From the NCBI RefSeq assembly GCF_041538045.1, contig NZ_JBGOSE010000001.1:756188-820187 (forward strand): DNA of 64,000 nt. Reading direction: 5' to 3'. The position numbers and the translations under genes were made by a program. Below the pieces are notes generated by a model, which was not told the origin of the DNA, ran no database searches, and saw only the letters and a program-made list of their open reading frames with translations. Source of the DNA: Aliiglaciecola sp041538045 (GTDB lineage: Bacteria; Pseudomonadota; Gammaproteobacteria; Enterobacterales; Alteromonadaceae). Below are positions 55,201-63,776 of this stretch, in pieces (position 1 is the first letter of the stretch; each line of letters begins with the position of its first letter).

Positions 55201-55351
55201 GAAAGTCGATGCCTGGAAATTTTTCCAATGGCAACATTTTACTCGCGGCTAATCCCATTATTAACAACGAAAAGAATAACATGGAGATGGTGACTGGACG
55301 TCGTATGGCAAAACTTGCCAATGCTGCGCCTGCGTGAGCAAACTTATCCAT
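52283..55351 (-). CDS. RND efflux pump inner-membrane protein (second of two)
   Basis: The product, about 1022 residues from the preferred ATG at 55351 (GAGG 6 bases upstream), is a full HAE-type RND protein: a first membrane helix (RRPVTISMLFFSLLIMG), two periplasmic loops of about 300 residues each and 12 membrane helices. The helix-4 relay region reads AVGMLVDNAVVVTE, keeping one Asp while the neighbouring position is Asn instead of the second Asp of AcrB. An alternative upstream start would add 23 residues. It overlaps the first RND gene by 8 bases. A shared adaptor is encoded upstream. Confidence 0.93.
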   Translation of the reverse strand: MDKFAHAGAALASFAIRRPVTISMLFFSLLIMGLAASKMLPLEKFPGIDFPEIFVQVPYKDATPAEIDKMITQPVEEALATMSGIKRLRSRSTENNAEIQIRFDWDTNIKAKSIEAREKIDAIRHLLPEDVERVLVFKFNLNDMPVFQLRLSSDRDISNSYDLLERNLKMPIERIKGVSKVELYGVQKKQISIRLDPQRIAALHIDTGKLTKTLRDANFSMTAGQFFDLEQKITVNPVGEYRSKQEIADLIIQPNVRLMDIATVKYETPRAEEGRHLDRTHAIGLNIFRESGANLVEVSDAVMQEIEKARNSTAFNGINLFIMDDEADSVTTSLQDLLNSGLIGAALSIIVLYLFLRNLATTLVVVLSVPFAICITLACMYFLGYTLNILSLMGLMLAVGMLVDNAVVVTESIFLAREDEPDPVEATKKGVGLVSLAVIAGTATTAIVFLPNIVGAKEEITVFLEHVAVSICISLFASLILAQTLIPLLTTKLKIKPKAKQQKPSKMKDLYESILTWTLKNQGKTALIAVLILVSTMIPMSLLKSDEQNNGNNGRIWLNYNVQANYNLKEVEKTVAKMEEYLYANKERFYIKQVYSYFTTGEAVSGLTLEDDIPMKIADLKTLIKDEFPAFARAKPSFQWDQGSGGGVKISLFGQSSETLMEIANDIVPVLTSVEGLTDVKADIDGQNFELQIKIDRDKAFRFGLNTQDVANTISTALRGSNLRTFRNASNGEIDIRLLYDETLQTSIDALRNLIVFRNLEQNVTLDMLADLTVKPRMSHIQRDGRQTALSIGANLESDLTIEEAQERIEAIMANVQLPNGYSWALDGSFQRQDEDEGVMITNMILAVCMIYIVMAALFESLLLPTSVLTSLIFSFTGVFWAFLITGNPMTVMGMIGMLILMGIVVNNGIVLVDRINQLVNQGIAVQQAIIEGCLTRVRPILMTVSTTVLGLVPLALGDVSIGGDGPSYSPMAIAIIGGLIFSTVTSLFLVPLTYLLLLKLRRNALEMIADSKQLVAKVTGA

Positions 55352-58300
55352 ATACCACCTCACTTGTAACTTGTTGTGTTGAGGTTTTGTTGTGTTCTGG
55401 CACATATGACTTACGGTCAAATAGGCTGTACAACACGGGGATCATAAATAAGGTTAAAAAGGTTGCAAACAACAAACCAAAAATCACCGTGATAGCCATA
55501 GGGGTGCGAATCTCCGAACCTTCACCTAAACCAATCGCCATGGGAAGCAGCCCCAAAATAGTGGTGAGTGTGGTCATAAGAATAGGTCGTAAACGACTAT
55601 GAGCAGCTTGTTTAATGGCTGTCATTTTGTCTTCGCCTTTGGCACGAAGTTGATTAATGCGATCAATCAATACAATGGCATTATTGACGACTATGCCTGC
55701 TAACATAATAAGACCAATAAATACCACCACACTGATATTGGTGCTGGTTAAATATAACCCGTATATTGATCCTGCGCAGGCCATGGGCACAGTAAATAAA
55801 ATCAAGAATGGGTGAAGTAGGGACTCAAATTGTGAGGCCATAACTAAATACACCATAAAAATCGCCAACGCTAATGCCAGGTATAAAGAATTAAAGCTTG
55901 CTTCCATTTCTTCACTTTGACCGGTGACTCTCGCTTGTAAACTGACCGGTAAATTAACGGCTTCTATGGCTGAGTGCGCATCAATTACCGCCGCGCCTAA
56001 ATCACCGTAATTCAGGTTAGCACTGACTAATACTACTCGTTGTTGACCTACTCGGGTGATTTCACTGGGACCTACTGACATTTCAATAGAGGCAACCGCA
56101 GCCAACGGGATAGCATTGTCACTGTTTGGGTTAACTACGATTTGCGAAATATCTTGAATTGAATCTCGCTGGGTAATTTGGTTTCTAACTAAAATATCGA
56201 CTTTACGATCGTCAATACTGAATTGACTCGCCACTTCACCGCCAATCTTGGCCGCAATTAATTTGGAAACATCAGGTGCATTTAAGCCTAATTGCGCGAG
56301 CTTGGCATGGTCAAACAACACTTTTAATTCTGGATTACCGTTTTGCAATGAACTTTTGATATCGGCAAATCGATCATTGTCAGACAATTCTTGGGCTAGC
56401 TTGTCACCGTAACGTTTTAACATTTGTAAATCGTATCCGGAAATTTCTACCACAAGTGGGGTGGAAAAACTAAATAGCTCAGGTGTACCAAACTTACTTT
56501 GTACACCGGCTTGCGAGCTTAAATATTCGCGCATGGCTGCAATCACTTGTTGTTCATCAGCAGCTGAAGCTTCAGCTGCCATTACCACGTTTAATTTACC
56601 CCAATGGTCACCACCTTGTGAGGGGGAAGCATTCATTAAACTGCCAGTGCCTGCCAATGAATAGGTTCGCTCTACCTGCGGTTGCTGTTGGGTAAAGGCA
56701 GCTAAGGCTGCAAGCGCGGCATCGGTATTGTCTAATTTAGAGCCTGTGGGTAAGGTAATTTCAACATCGAACTCCCCTTGGGCCAATGGTGGGATCAACT
56801 CTAAACCGATTTTAGGCATAAGTATTAAGGATAAAGCCGAGCAGGTGAGTACAATTCCAATGACGGCAAGGCGTGCCTGCATAGCCAAGTTGAGACTATG
56901 ATAATAAGTTGTTGCTATAGCTTTGTAGCATCTATCAAATACCCATAATATAGGTTTAAATATCAATGCTAGTATTTTCGATAGACCCTTAAACAGGCTC
57001 AATGTAATGCTGGTTAGTAACACGGGGATCACATAAAAAATCAACTTTACCAAAAGTGTCAGTGGTAACAGCAAATAGTAGCCCGTTAGTTTTAACCAAC
57101 CTGTGGGTTTTTGTTTAACCGGTCGAGGGCCAAGGTCTAATTCTTTACCTGAGTGTTGAGATTTTTCTCTTGCCGCTAACATTGGGATAAGGGTTAACGC
57201 GACCACTAGGGATGCCGCTAATGCAAAGGTCACAGTCAGTGCTTGGTCGCTAAATAGTTGTCCTGCAATACCTTCAACAAAGACTAATGGAAAAAACACC
57301 GCCATTGTGGTGAGGGTGGAGGCGACTATGGCCATTGATACTTCTTTGGTGCCTTTCGCGGCAGCCTCTAGAGTATTGGCATTGTGTTTTTTATGCCTAT
57401 CGATGTTTTCTAATACCACAATACTGTTATCAACCAATAAACCAATTGCCAAAGCTATGCCGCCAAGGCTCATAATGTTTAAACTAATATCGTAGCTATA
57501 CATTAAATTAAAGGTGGCAATGATGGATACAGGAATAGATATGGAGATGATTAAGGTTGGCCAGATATTTTTCAGGAAAAAATACAACACAAACATGGCT
57601 AATATGCCACCTATAATGGCCGCTGATTTGACTTCATCTAAAGCACTGGCGATAAATAAAGATTGGTCGTAAACCATTTGGATTTGGTAGTTTGCTGGCA
57701 GTGATTGATTTAAGGTATCGAGTCTAGCTTTAACTGCGTTAGCCACATTAACGGTATTGGCATCACCCTCTTTATAAATGGCAATTTCAACTCCTTCGAA
57801 TCCATCAAATCGAGTGACAGACGAACGCTCTTTATAGGCGTTATTCACCTCTGCGACATCGCTTAAACGAATGTGTTTACCATCGCGGGTGGCAATATAC
57901 AAATTGCGCATATCGTCTAACGATTGAAATTGATTCAAGGTTCTAACGATGTATTCTTGTGAACCATCTTCAACGCGGCCGCCAGATGCATTGATGTTTT
58001 CTTCTTTTAAGCGTTTTATGATGTCTGCTAATGGGATGTTTAATTGGCTGGTGCGGTGCTGATTAATGAGCACATGGATTTCGTTTTCCAGACCACCGCC
58101 AACACGCACCGAGGCAACGCCTTCAGCGGACTCCAGTTTACGTTTAATATCTTCTTCAGCATAATTACGGATACGCTTCATGCTTGCTTCATCCATGCTC
58201 GTTTCGTTCAACGAAGCCAATTGGGATGGAGATGAACTTGAAGGGGACGAGGTTTCTGAAGTGGTTGTGTTAGCGCCCAGTCCGAAGCGCATGACGGGAT

Positions 58301-58700
58301 CTAAACTTGGATTAAAGCGCAGCAATAAAGGGCGTTTGACATCTAAGGGCAATAACAACACATCGAGTTTTTCCCTAACCTCTAAGCTGGCCATGTCCAT
58401 TTCGGTACCCCAGTCAAACTCTAAAACGACATCTGACTGTCCTGCTTTTGACGCCGAGGTCACTTTGCGAACCCCCTTAACCACGCCAACCGCTTCTTCA
58501 ATGGGTTTGCTAACCAATTGCTCTATTTCACCAGGGGCGGCGCCAACATAATCTGTGCGGATCGTGAGGGTGGGATAAGATAATTCAGGTAACAGGTTCA
58601 AGGATAAACGTGATAGAGAAACAAACCCGAATAAAAGTACCGCTAAGGTGAACATCCACACGGTAACCGGACGTCTCACCGCAATTTCAATTAGATTCAT
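55344..58700 (-). CDS. RND efflux pump inner-membrane protein (first of two, with insertions)
   Basis: The 1118-residue HAE-type RND protein is longer than AcrB (1049). Extra material includes a Ser/Thr-rich stretch (about 147-175, with SSPSSSSPS) in the first periplasmic loop and a hydrophobic insertion (about 545-610, PLTLLVKLIFYVIPVLLT and related) between the halves. The helix-4 relay reads IGLLVDNSIVVLENIDRH. GAGGA lies about 8 bases before the ATG. It sits 14 bases after the adaptor gene and overlaps the second RND gene by 8 bases. Two unlike RND proteins with one adaptor suggest a heteromeric pump like MdtBC, but this is not proven. Confidence 0.93.
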   Translation of the reverse strand: MNLIEIAVRRPVTVWMFTLAVLLFGFVSLSRLSLNLLPELSYPTLTIRTDYVGAAPGEIEQLVSKPIEEAVGVVKGVRKVTSASKAGQSDVVLEFDWGTEMDMASLEVREKLDVLLLPLDVKRPLLLRFNPSLDPVMRFGLGANTTTSETSSPSSSSPSQLASLNETSMDEASMKRIRNYAEEDIKRKLESAEGVASVRVGGGLENEIHVLINQHRTSQLNIPLADIIKRLKEENINASGGRVEDGSQEYIVRTLNQFQSLDDMRNLYIATRDGKHIRLSDVAEVNNAYKERSSVTRFDGFEGVEIAIYKEGDANTVNVANAVKARLDTLNQSLPANYQIQMVYDQSLFIASALDEVKSAAIIGGILAMFVLYFFLKNIWPTLIISISIPVSIIATFNLMYSYDISLNIMSLGGIALAIGLLVDNSIVVLENIDRHKKHNANTLEAAAKGTKEVSMAIVASTLTTMAVFFPLVFVEGIAGQLFSDQALTVTFALAASLVVALTLIPMLAAREKSQHSGKELDLGPRPVKQKPTGWLKLTGYYLLLPLTLLVKLIFYVIPVLLTSITLSLFKGLSKILALIFKPILWVFDRCYKAIATTYYHSLNLAMQARLAVIGIVLTCSALSLILMPKIGLELIPPLAQGEFDVEITLPTGSKLDNTDAALAALAAFTQQQPQVERTYSLAGTGSLMNASPSQGGDHWGKLNVVMAAEASAADEQQVIAAMREYLSSQAGVQSKFGTPELFSFSTPLVVEISGYDLQMLKRYGDKLAQELSDNDRFADIKSSLQNGNPELKVLFDHAKLAQLGLNAPDVSKLIAAKIGGEVASQFSIDDRKVDILVRNQITQRDSIQDISQIVVNPNSDNAIPLAAVASIEMSVGPSEITRVGQQRVVLVSANLNYGDLGAAVIDAHSAIEAVNLPVSLQARVTGQSEEMEASFNSLYLALALAIFMVYLVMASQFESLLHPFLILFTVPMACAGSIYGLYLTSTNISVVVFIGLIMLAGIVVNNAIVLIDRINQLRAKGEDKMTAIKQAAHSRLRPILMTTLTTILGLLPMAIGLGEGSEIRTPMAITVIFGLLFATFLTLFMIPVLYSLFDRKSYVPEHNKTSTQQVTSEVVYG

Positions 58701-58714
58701 AATGTATTCCTCAA

Positions 58715-59824
58715 TTAGCTGTTAACGATTTCAACAACGGCTTTGTCTTTGAGGTTTTGATGGCCGGTTACCACCACTTTTTCAACACCTGTAAGACCTT
58801 CCACTACTTCTATAAAGTTGCCTTCTTGGTAACCAACCTTAATGGCGACTTTGTTAGCAATGCCGTCTGCGTCAACTACAAACACATTGGTTTTATCGTC
58901 GATGGCGAGTAATGCTTTGCGAGGTAACAACGTTGCATTTTGATGGGTGTCATAATTTAAACTGACCTGCGAGAACATACCTGCTTTTAACTGGTTATCT
59001 TCGTTTGGCACTCTAAGGGTTACTTTAAAGGTTCCGGTTTTGGCATCGATGACAGGACTGATTCGTTCTACAAAAGCGTTGATGGTTGTATTGTCCAGCG
59101 CTGATAGAAGTAGGCTCGCTTGTTGATCTTTGTGTACACGAGACAATTCTTTTTCTGGTAAATAAACAATGCCGTAAAGCTGTTTTTGTTGAACTATATG
59201 AAACATGCGCTCGCGCTGGAACGACTCGGTAAGATTACCCACTTTTGCATTGCGTTCGGCTATATATCCACTGATAGGCGCGACTATGGTTGCTTCTTTC
59301 AAATCGAGTTTGGCTAGGGCTAAGGTTGCTTTTGCAGATTCATACTGGGCAGTTAGTTTGTCGTAGGTATCATCACTAATGAGTTTTTTGTGGTACACCT
59401 TGTTTACTTTGGCGAGCTCTTTTTCAATACCTTGTAAATCCGCAGCTGCACGTAACAAGTTTAACTCGTAACGTTCGGGATCTAATTTCGCGAGAACTTG
59501 ACCTTTTTCAACGTAATCACCTTCTTCAACTAATATTTGATCAATGATCCCCGATGCTCTGGCAACAACAAAAGCTTCTTCTTTCGCTTCCAGCACTGCC
59601 GTTGTTGCATAGTTGGACGATATATCACCACGGGCTAAAGCCTTCACTTCAACCGGAATTGGAATAACCGCCACTTTTTCCGTTTCGGCTTGTTCATTCT
59701 TATTGGCTTCTGCCTGTCCACAGGCGGTTAATAAGAAACTGGAACAAAGCAAAGCCGCCAGTGATAACTGCTTGAGAGAAGAGCGTGAAATTGCAACATG
59801 GTTGTGATAATTATTAGCGTCCAT
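58715..59824 (-). CDS. RND efflux periplasmic adaptor lipoprotein
   Basis: The product (about 369 residues) has a signal peptide with the lipobox LLTAC, so it is a lipid-anchored membrane fusion protein. Adaptor features follow: VVARASGIIDQILVEEGDYVEKGQVLAKLD, an alpha hairpin (about 105-160), the returning TIVAPISGYIAERNAKVGN, and barrel domains with LKAGMFSQVSL. The ATG at 59824 (GGA 7 bases upstream) is preferred over a TTG at 59836. It is the first gene of the adaptor-RND-RND operon and divergent from the VWA/ECF operon. No outer-membrane channel gene is next to it. Confidence 0.9.
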   Translation of the reverse strand: MDANNYHNHVAISRSSLKQLSLAALLCSSFLLTACGQAEANKNEQAETEKVAVIPIPVEVKALARGDISSNYATTAVLEAKEEAFVVARASGIIDQILVEEGDYVEKGQVLAKLDPERYELNLLRAAADLQGIEKELAKVNKVYHKKLISDDTYDKLTAQYESAKATLALAKLDLKEATIVAPISGYIAERNAKVGNLTESFQRERMFHIVQQKQLYGIVYLPEKELSRVHKDQQASLLLSALDNTTINAFVERISPVIDAKTGTFKVTLRVPNEDNQLKAGMFSQVSLNYDTHQNATLLPRKALLAIDDKTNVFVVDADGIANKVAIKVGYQEGNFIEVVEGLTGVEKVVVTGHQNLKDKAVVEIVNS

Positions 59825-60164
59825 TGTATTTTCCAAAGTTAACCAAACATTTTAAATTTATTTGTAACGACAATCTGCATAACGTCGTTGTTAATGACTA
59901 CTCGAAAGAGGGTCTTTATTCTTTTACTAAGCACTCACCGTGCCATAGAGAAAAATATATAAAAATCATATAGATATGCTTGTTGTTTAATTTTTTTGTG
60001 AATTTGATTAATTGTTTTTGGTGAAATTTACTAATACTTAGTTGATTTGCTAATAGCTGAATGAAAAAGAAACTAGAGCTAATTTTGTTGAATACTAAAA
60101 AATAAATAACCCCTTTTTAATATTCATTCGTTGGTACAGATAACGACATATAAAAGGAATAAAA
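59825..60164. promoter_or_regulatory. Divergent control region between the RND and VWA/ECF operons
   Basis: This 340-base, AT-rich region has no open frame. TAACGACA occurs at 59865-59872 and again at 60141-60148, and a related inverted CGTCGTTG lies at 59883-59890, forming an AACGAC...GTCGTT dyad. Such short repeats could be ECF -35 elements or operator half-sites. AAAGGA (60153-60158) precedes the VWA gene ATG. Promoters could not be assigned with confidence. Confidence 0.4.
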
Positions 60165-62078
60165 ATGAACACTACTAAATCAGTCAATTCAACAACTGAG
60201 TCATCTCTGGATATAGCAATTAAAAATAGATTTAACCTTGGTAAACTCAGCTATTTTTTTGTCGCCACTGGGCTGGCTTTTAGTCTTGCGGCTTGCTCAT
60301 CGTACGAAAGTGATAAGCAAAGCAATCAAGCTGAACAAATGGCTGAAGCGGAGCGAATCGCTGCGGCTGCTCATCGAGCAGAAGCTCATGTGAGATCCCA
60401 AGGTAAGTTACAAGCTCGGCATCGACTTGAGTCTCAGTTATTTACGATGGCTGATTTAGCGGCAACTTCACCTGGCCACTACCCACCACAGGAGCCTCAG
60501 AATCCGACTTTTACTGAAAACTATCAGCAGCACGAAGAAAACCAGGTGTTTATGACCCGAGATGTGCCTGTTTCTACATTTTCAATCGATGTGGATACAG
60601 GTAGTTACAGCAACGCTAGACGAATGTTGAATCAAGGGTGGCTGCCTCCTGCAGATGCCATACGAATTGAAGAGTTTGTGAATTACTTTGATTATCAGTA
60701 TCCAGTGGCTAGTGAATCTAGTCATCCTTTTGTTATTGATACGCAGGTAGCGAACTCTCCTTGGAATGAAGGACGTTTGTTGATGCGGATTGGTTTAAAG
60801 GCGCATTCTGTAAATGAACAGCAAAGCAGTAAGTCGACTGAACTTGATGAACAGGCTCAATCGATGGATAAAAATTTGGTGTTTTTGTTGGATGTATCTG
60901 GCTCTATGAACTCGGCCAATAAGTTACCTTTGGTTAAACGAGCACTGACTATGCTGAGCAAACAATTAACGGCAAAGGATAGTGTTGCTATTGTGGTTTA
61001 TGCTGGTGCCTCTGGTGTAGTACTAGAGCCTACCGAGGCGAATCAGAGTATAAAAATAGAGCAGGCTTTGAATCGTTTATCAGCTGGTGGATCTACCAAT
61101 GGTGGAGAGGGAATTGAGCTTGCGTATAAGTTGGCAAAGCAGGCCTTCAAGGATAATGGCGTGAATCGGGTGATCCTTGCCACTGACGGCGATTTCAATG
61201 TTGGCAGGGTGAATCATCAACAATTAATCGAATTAGTGGAACAACAAAAAGAGCAGGGGATTGAACTAACCACCTTAGGTTTTGGTCAAGGCAATTACAA
61301 TGATCATTTGATGGAGCAATTGGCTGATAAAGGTAATGGCAATTACGCCTATATTGATACCTTGCAGGAAGCGCGAAAAGTGCTGGTGGAAGAATTAAAT
61401 GCAACTTTGCAATCTGTTGCCCGTGACGTAAAAATTCAGGTGGAGTTTAATCCTAATGCGGTGGCGGAATATCGTTTAATAGGTTATGAGAACCGTAGGT
61501 TGAATAACGAAGACTTTAATAACGATAAGGTGGATGCTGGAGAAATAGGTGATGGCCATACGGTAACTGCATTTTATGAGGTGGTATTGCAAGATGGTGC
61601 TAAGTTCAACGATGAGCTACGTTATCAACAACGTAATCAAAATAGCAATGCTAACTTGGGTAACGAGCTGGCGCATGTCAAACTACGTTATAAGCCTTTG
61701 GACGACGACAACAGTATTCTTATTGACCAAGTAATTGAAAAACAAACTATTACTGATTTTGATGCACAATCTGTTGATTTTAAATTTGCTACTTCGGTTG
61801 TGGGTTTTGCACAATTATTAAGAAATAGTAAATACACTGGCAATTTGGATTTAGAAAAGGTGATAGCGCTTGCCAATGACAACAAAGGTAAGGATGATTA
61901 TGGGTACCGTGCTGAATTTGTTTCTTTAGTGAGAATGGCCAAAACCTTGCGCTCAGAAAATGCAGAGAACGTAAGCAATGCAGAGCCAACAGACAACAAG
62001 GGCTCGATTAGCATTGAAAAACAAAAGCTAAATAAAGAAAATAAGGCACAAAGATTAAGTTTGGTGACCTCTTATTAA
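60165..62078 (+). CDS. VWA-domain lipoprotein (YfbK-like)
   Basis: This 637-residue exported protein has an N-terminal signal segment with a lipobox ending at Cys44 (SLAAC). An Ala/Glu-rich helical stretch (about 53-90) follows, then the VWF-N domain (TFSIDVDTGSYSNARRMLNQG), a von Willebrand A domain with the MIDAS motif DVSGSMNS (D243-x-S245-x-S247) and a YfbK-type C-terminal domain (DUF3520). AAAGGA lies 6 bases before the ATG. It is followed by an ECF sigma factor and a probable anti-sigma gene, and is divergent from the RND operon. An envelope-stress role is inferred from context. Confidence 0.88.
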   Translation: MNTTKSVNSTTESSLDIAIKNRFNLGKLSYFFVATGLAFSLAACSSYESDKQSNQAEQMAEAERIAAAAHRAEAHVRSQGKLQARHRLESQLFTMADLAATSPGHYPPQEPQNPTFTENYQQHEENQVFMTRDVPVSTFSIDVDTGSYSNARRMLNQGWLPPADAIRIEEFVNYFDYQYPVASESSHPFVIDTQVANSPWNEGRLLMRIGLKAHSVNEQQSSKSTELDEQAQSMDKNLVFLLDVSGSMNSANKLPLVKRALTMLSKQLTAKDSVAIVVYAGASGVVLEPTEANQSIKIEQALNRLSAGGSTNGGEGIELAYKLAKQAFKDNGVNRVILATDGDFNVGRVNHQQLIELVEQQKEQGIELTTLGFGQGNYNDHLMEQLADKGNGNYAYIDTLQEARKVLVEELNATLQSVARDVKIQVEFNPNAVAEYRLIGYENRRLNNEDFNNDKVDAGEIGDGHTVTAFYEVVLQDGAKFNDELRYQQRNQNSNANLGNELAHVKLRYKPLDDDNSILIDQVIEKQTITDFDAQSVDFKFATSVVGFAQLLRNSKYTGNLDLEKVIALANDNKGKDDYGYRAEFVSLVRMAKTLRSENAENVSNAEPTDNKGSISIEKQKLNKENKAQRLSLVTSY

Positions 62079-62099
62079 TTTTAGGGAAGATAAACTCGT

Positions 62100-62699
62100 T
62101 TGAATCAAGTAGTAGATGAAGAATTGCTTAAACGATTTGCTGGTGGAGACGCAGCATCGTTTAAGCTTTTATATGAGCGACATAAAGGCGGTTTGTATCG
62201 CTATTTATTGCGACAATTGAAAGATCAGCCATTAGCTGAAGACTTATTTCAGGATACTTGGAGTAAGGTTATTGACAATGCTGAGTCATTTGAATCAAAC
62301 GCTAAATTTTCTACATGGTTATATGCGATGGCGCGTAATCGAGTGGTTGATCAAGTTAGACATTTACGAGTTGTTGAAAAAGTGATTGATGATTCTGCTG
62401 ATGATGTGGATGGTCAAGCTACTGATGATGAAGCTCATCAAACGGTATTGGAGAAAACGTTGATAGCGGATAAACAAAGGGCCTTTTTAAACGATTGTAT
62501 GCAAAGGTTACCGGTGAAGTTATTGGAAGTGTTTTTACTTAAAGAAGAATCGACACTAACGGTAAAACAAATTTCTGAGGTTGTCGACTCGTCCCATGAA
62601 GCAACCAAAAGCCGATTGCGTTATGCCTATGCTCAATTAAAAGACTGTTTATCTAAAAGAATACCCGACTGGAGATCGGAGGCTGCCTCTCATGAATGA
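62100..62699 (+). CDS. ECF-type RNA polymerase sigma factor
   Basis: The 199-residue product has sigma region 2 (LFQDTWSKVIDNAESFESNAKFSTWLYAMARNRVVDQVRH) and region 4 (LLEVFLLKEESTLTVKQISEVVDSSHEATKSRLRYA) with a helix-turn-helix. The proposed start is TTG 62100, with AGGGA 12 bases upstream, longer spacing than usual; the frame has no better start. The last bases overlap the next gene by 8 bases, so the sigma factor and its partner are cotranslated. It lies downstream of the VWA lipoprotein gene, a probable target. Confidence 0.9.
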   Translation: MNQVVDEELLKRFAGGDAASFKLLYERHKGGLYRYLLRQLKDQPLAEDLFQDTWSKVIDNAESFESNAKFSTWLYAMARNRVVDQVRHLRVVEKVIDDSADDVDGQATDDEAHQTVLEKTLIADKQRAFLNDCMQRLPVKLLEVFLLKEESTLTVKQISEVVDSSHEATKSRLRYAYAQLKDCLSKRIPDWRSEAASHE

Positions 62700-63732
62700 T
62701 AATCAACCCTCCTCTGATGACGATATAGTCGATAAAGGTGTAAGTAATTTATATCAATCTCAAGACAAACCCACCCCCTCTGAATTATTGGACAGCCACA
62801 TTTTGGACTTAGCTAATCAGCGCTCTGAAAAATTACTGGACAGCCTTAAGATTGAGTCAGTGGACAGCCACAAACTGGGCTTAGCCAAGCAACCTACTGA
62901 CACTAAAAAAGAATCATCTAATTGGCGTCAATGGCAATGGCCAGCTTCAATTGCGGCTTCAGTAATGTTCATAAGCTTAGTGGTTTACACTCAATACGAG
63001 CAGTTTGATCCACGTTTGGATCAAGCTCCACAGGCGGCAGTAGACACCTATGGTATCGCAGAACAGGCGACTTTGGATGAGAATCAGCGAGCAAGAAAAT
63101 CTAAACTACAAACTAAAGAGTTAAGTGAACCCTTAGTAGCATCAAGAATGGCGAGTGAGCCTTTGCCCGAGAAAGATGAATTTACTGAGCAACTGATGGA
63201 TGAGCCTGAGCGGGCTCAATACGCTGAAAAAGAAGCATTAACGTTAGCTGCAAAAGCAATGGACAATGTGGAAATTGAGCCTCTTGCATTGGACCTAGAA
63301 TTACCTCGGGAAGTTGATGTTGAGCAGCAAATACCTGCAGATATTGCTTTAAATCAGGAAGATGCAGTTCAACAAGCATATGAAAAAGCCAATTTACTTG
63401 TTAAACATAAAGTTGAGCAGTCGGCCAAACGAGAGTCACAAGCTCAGCGAAGACTATCTTTAATTGATGTAGCGGGAAAATCTAGCGATACTCAAAACTT
63501 AAATTCGATGACACAAGTCAACACGGAATATCTAGATAGCTTATTAAAAAAACTTGAAGAGCAGTCTGGTTCAACTAACCAAAATCACGATAAAAAACAG
63601 AAGGTAAGTCAATTGCAGACGAATATTTATGATTATTTATCACTACTTAGAATGTCTGATCCTTTGATCGAAATCGAAGAAAAGTATTGGCAAGTGTTAA
63701 CGGATGTACAACAAAAGAAATTAGGTAAATAG
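62692..63732 (+). CDS. Probable anti-sigma factor, single-pass membrane protein
   Basis: The 346-residue product has a cytoplasmic N-terminal region (1-80), one membrane segment (about 84-101, WPASIAASVMFISLVVYT) and a long charged periplasmic region. The N-terminus contains an internal repeat (DSHILDLANQ and DSHKLGLAKQ). It overlaps the ECF sigma gene by 8 bases, the usual place for an anti-sigma factor. No zinc-binding anti-sigma motif is seen, so the assignment rests on gene context and topology. GGAGG lies 9 bases before the ATG. Confidence 0.65.
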   Translation: MNDNQPSSDDDIVDKGVSNLYQSQDKPTPSELLDSHILDLANQRSEKLLDSLKIESVDSHKLGLAKQPTDTKKESSNWRQWQWPASIAASVMFISLVVYTQYEQFDPRLDQAPQAAVDTYGIAEQATLDENQRARKSKLQTKELSEPLVASRMASEPLPEKDEFTEQLMDEPERAQYAEKEALTLAAKAMDNVEIEPLALDLELPREVDVEQQIPADIALNQEDAVQQAYEKANLLVKHKVEQSAKRESQAQRRLSLIDVAGKSSDTQNLNSMTQVNTEYLDSLLKKLEEQSGSTNQNHDKKQKVSQLQTNIYDYLSLLRMSDPLIEIEEKYWQVLTDVQQKKLGK

Positions 63733-63776
63733 ATAGTTTTGAACAGCCATAAAAGTAGAATAATTCTAAGACAGCC
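62791..63776 (+). repeat. Dispersed ACAGCC-containing short repeats
   Basis: GACAGCC or AACAGCC occurs at 62791, 62839, 62863, 63742 and 63770. The copies at 62863 and 63770 extend to GACAGCCAYAAACTGG with one difference. Three copies lie inside the anti-sigma-like gene and two in the 268-base region after it. No gene is apparent after 63732. Confidence 0.6.
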
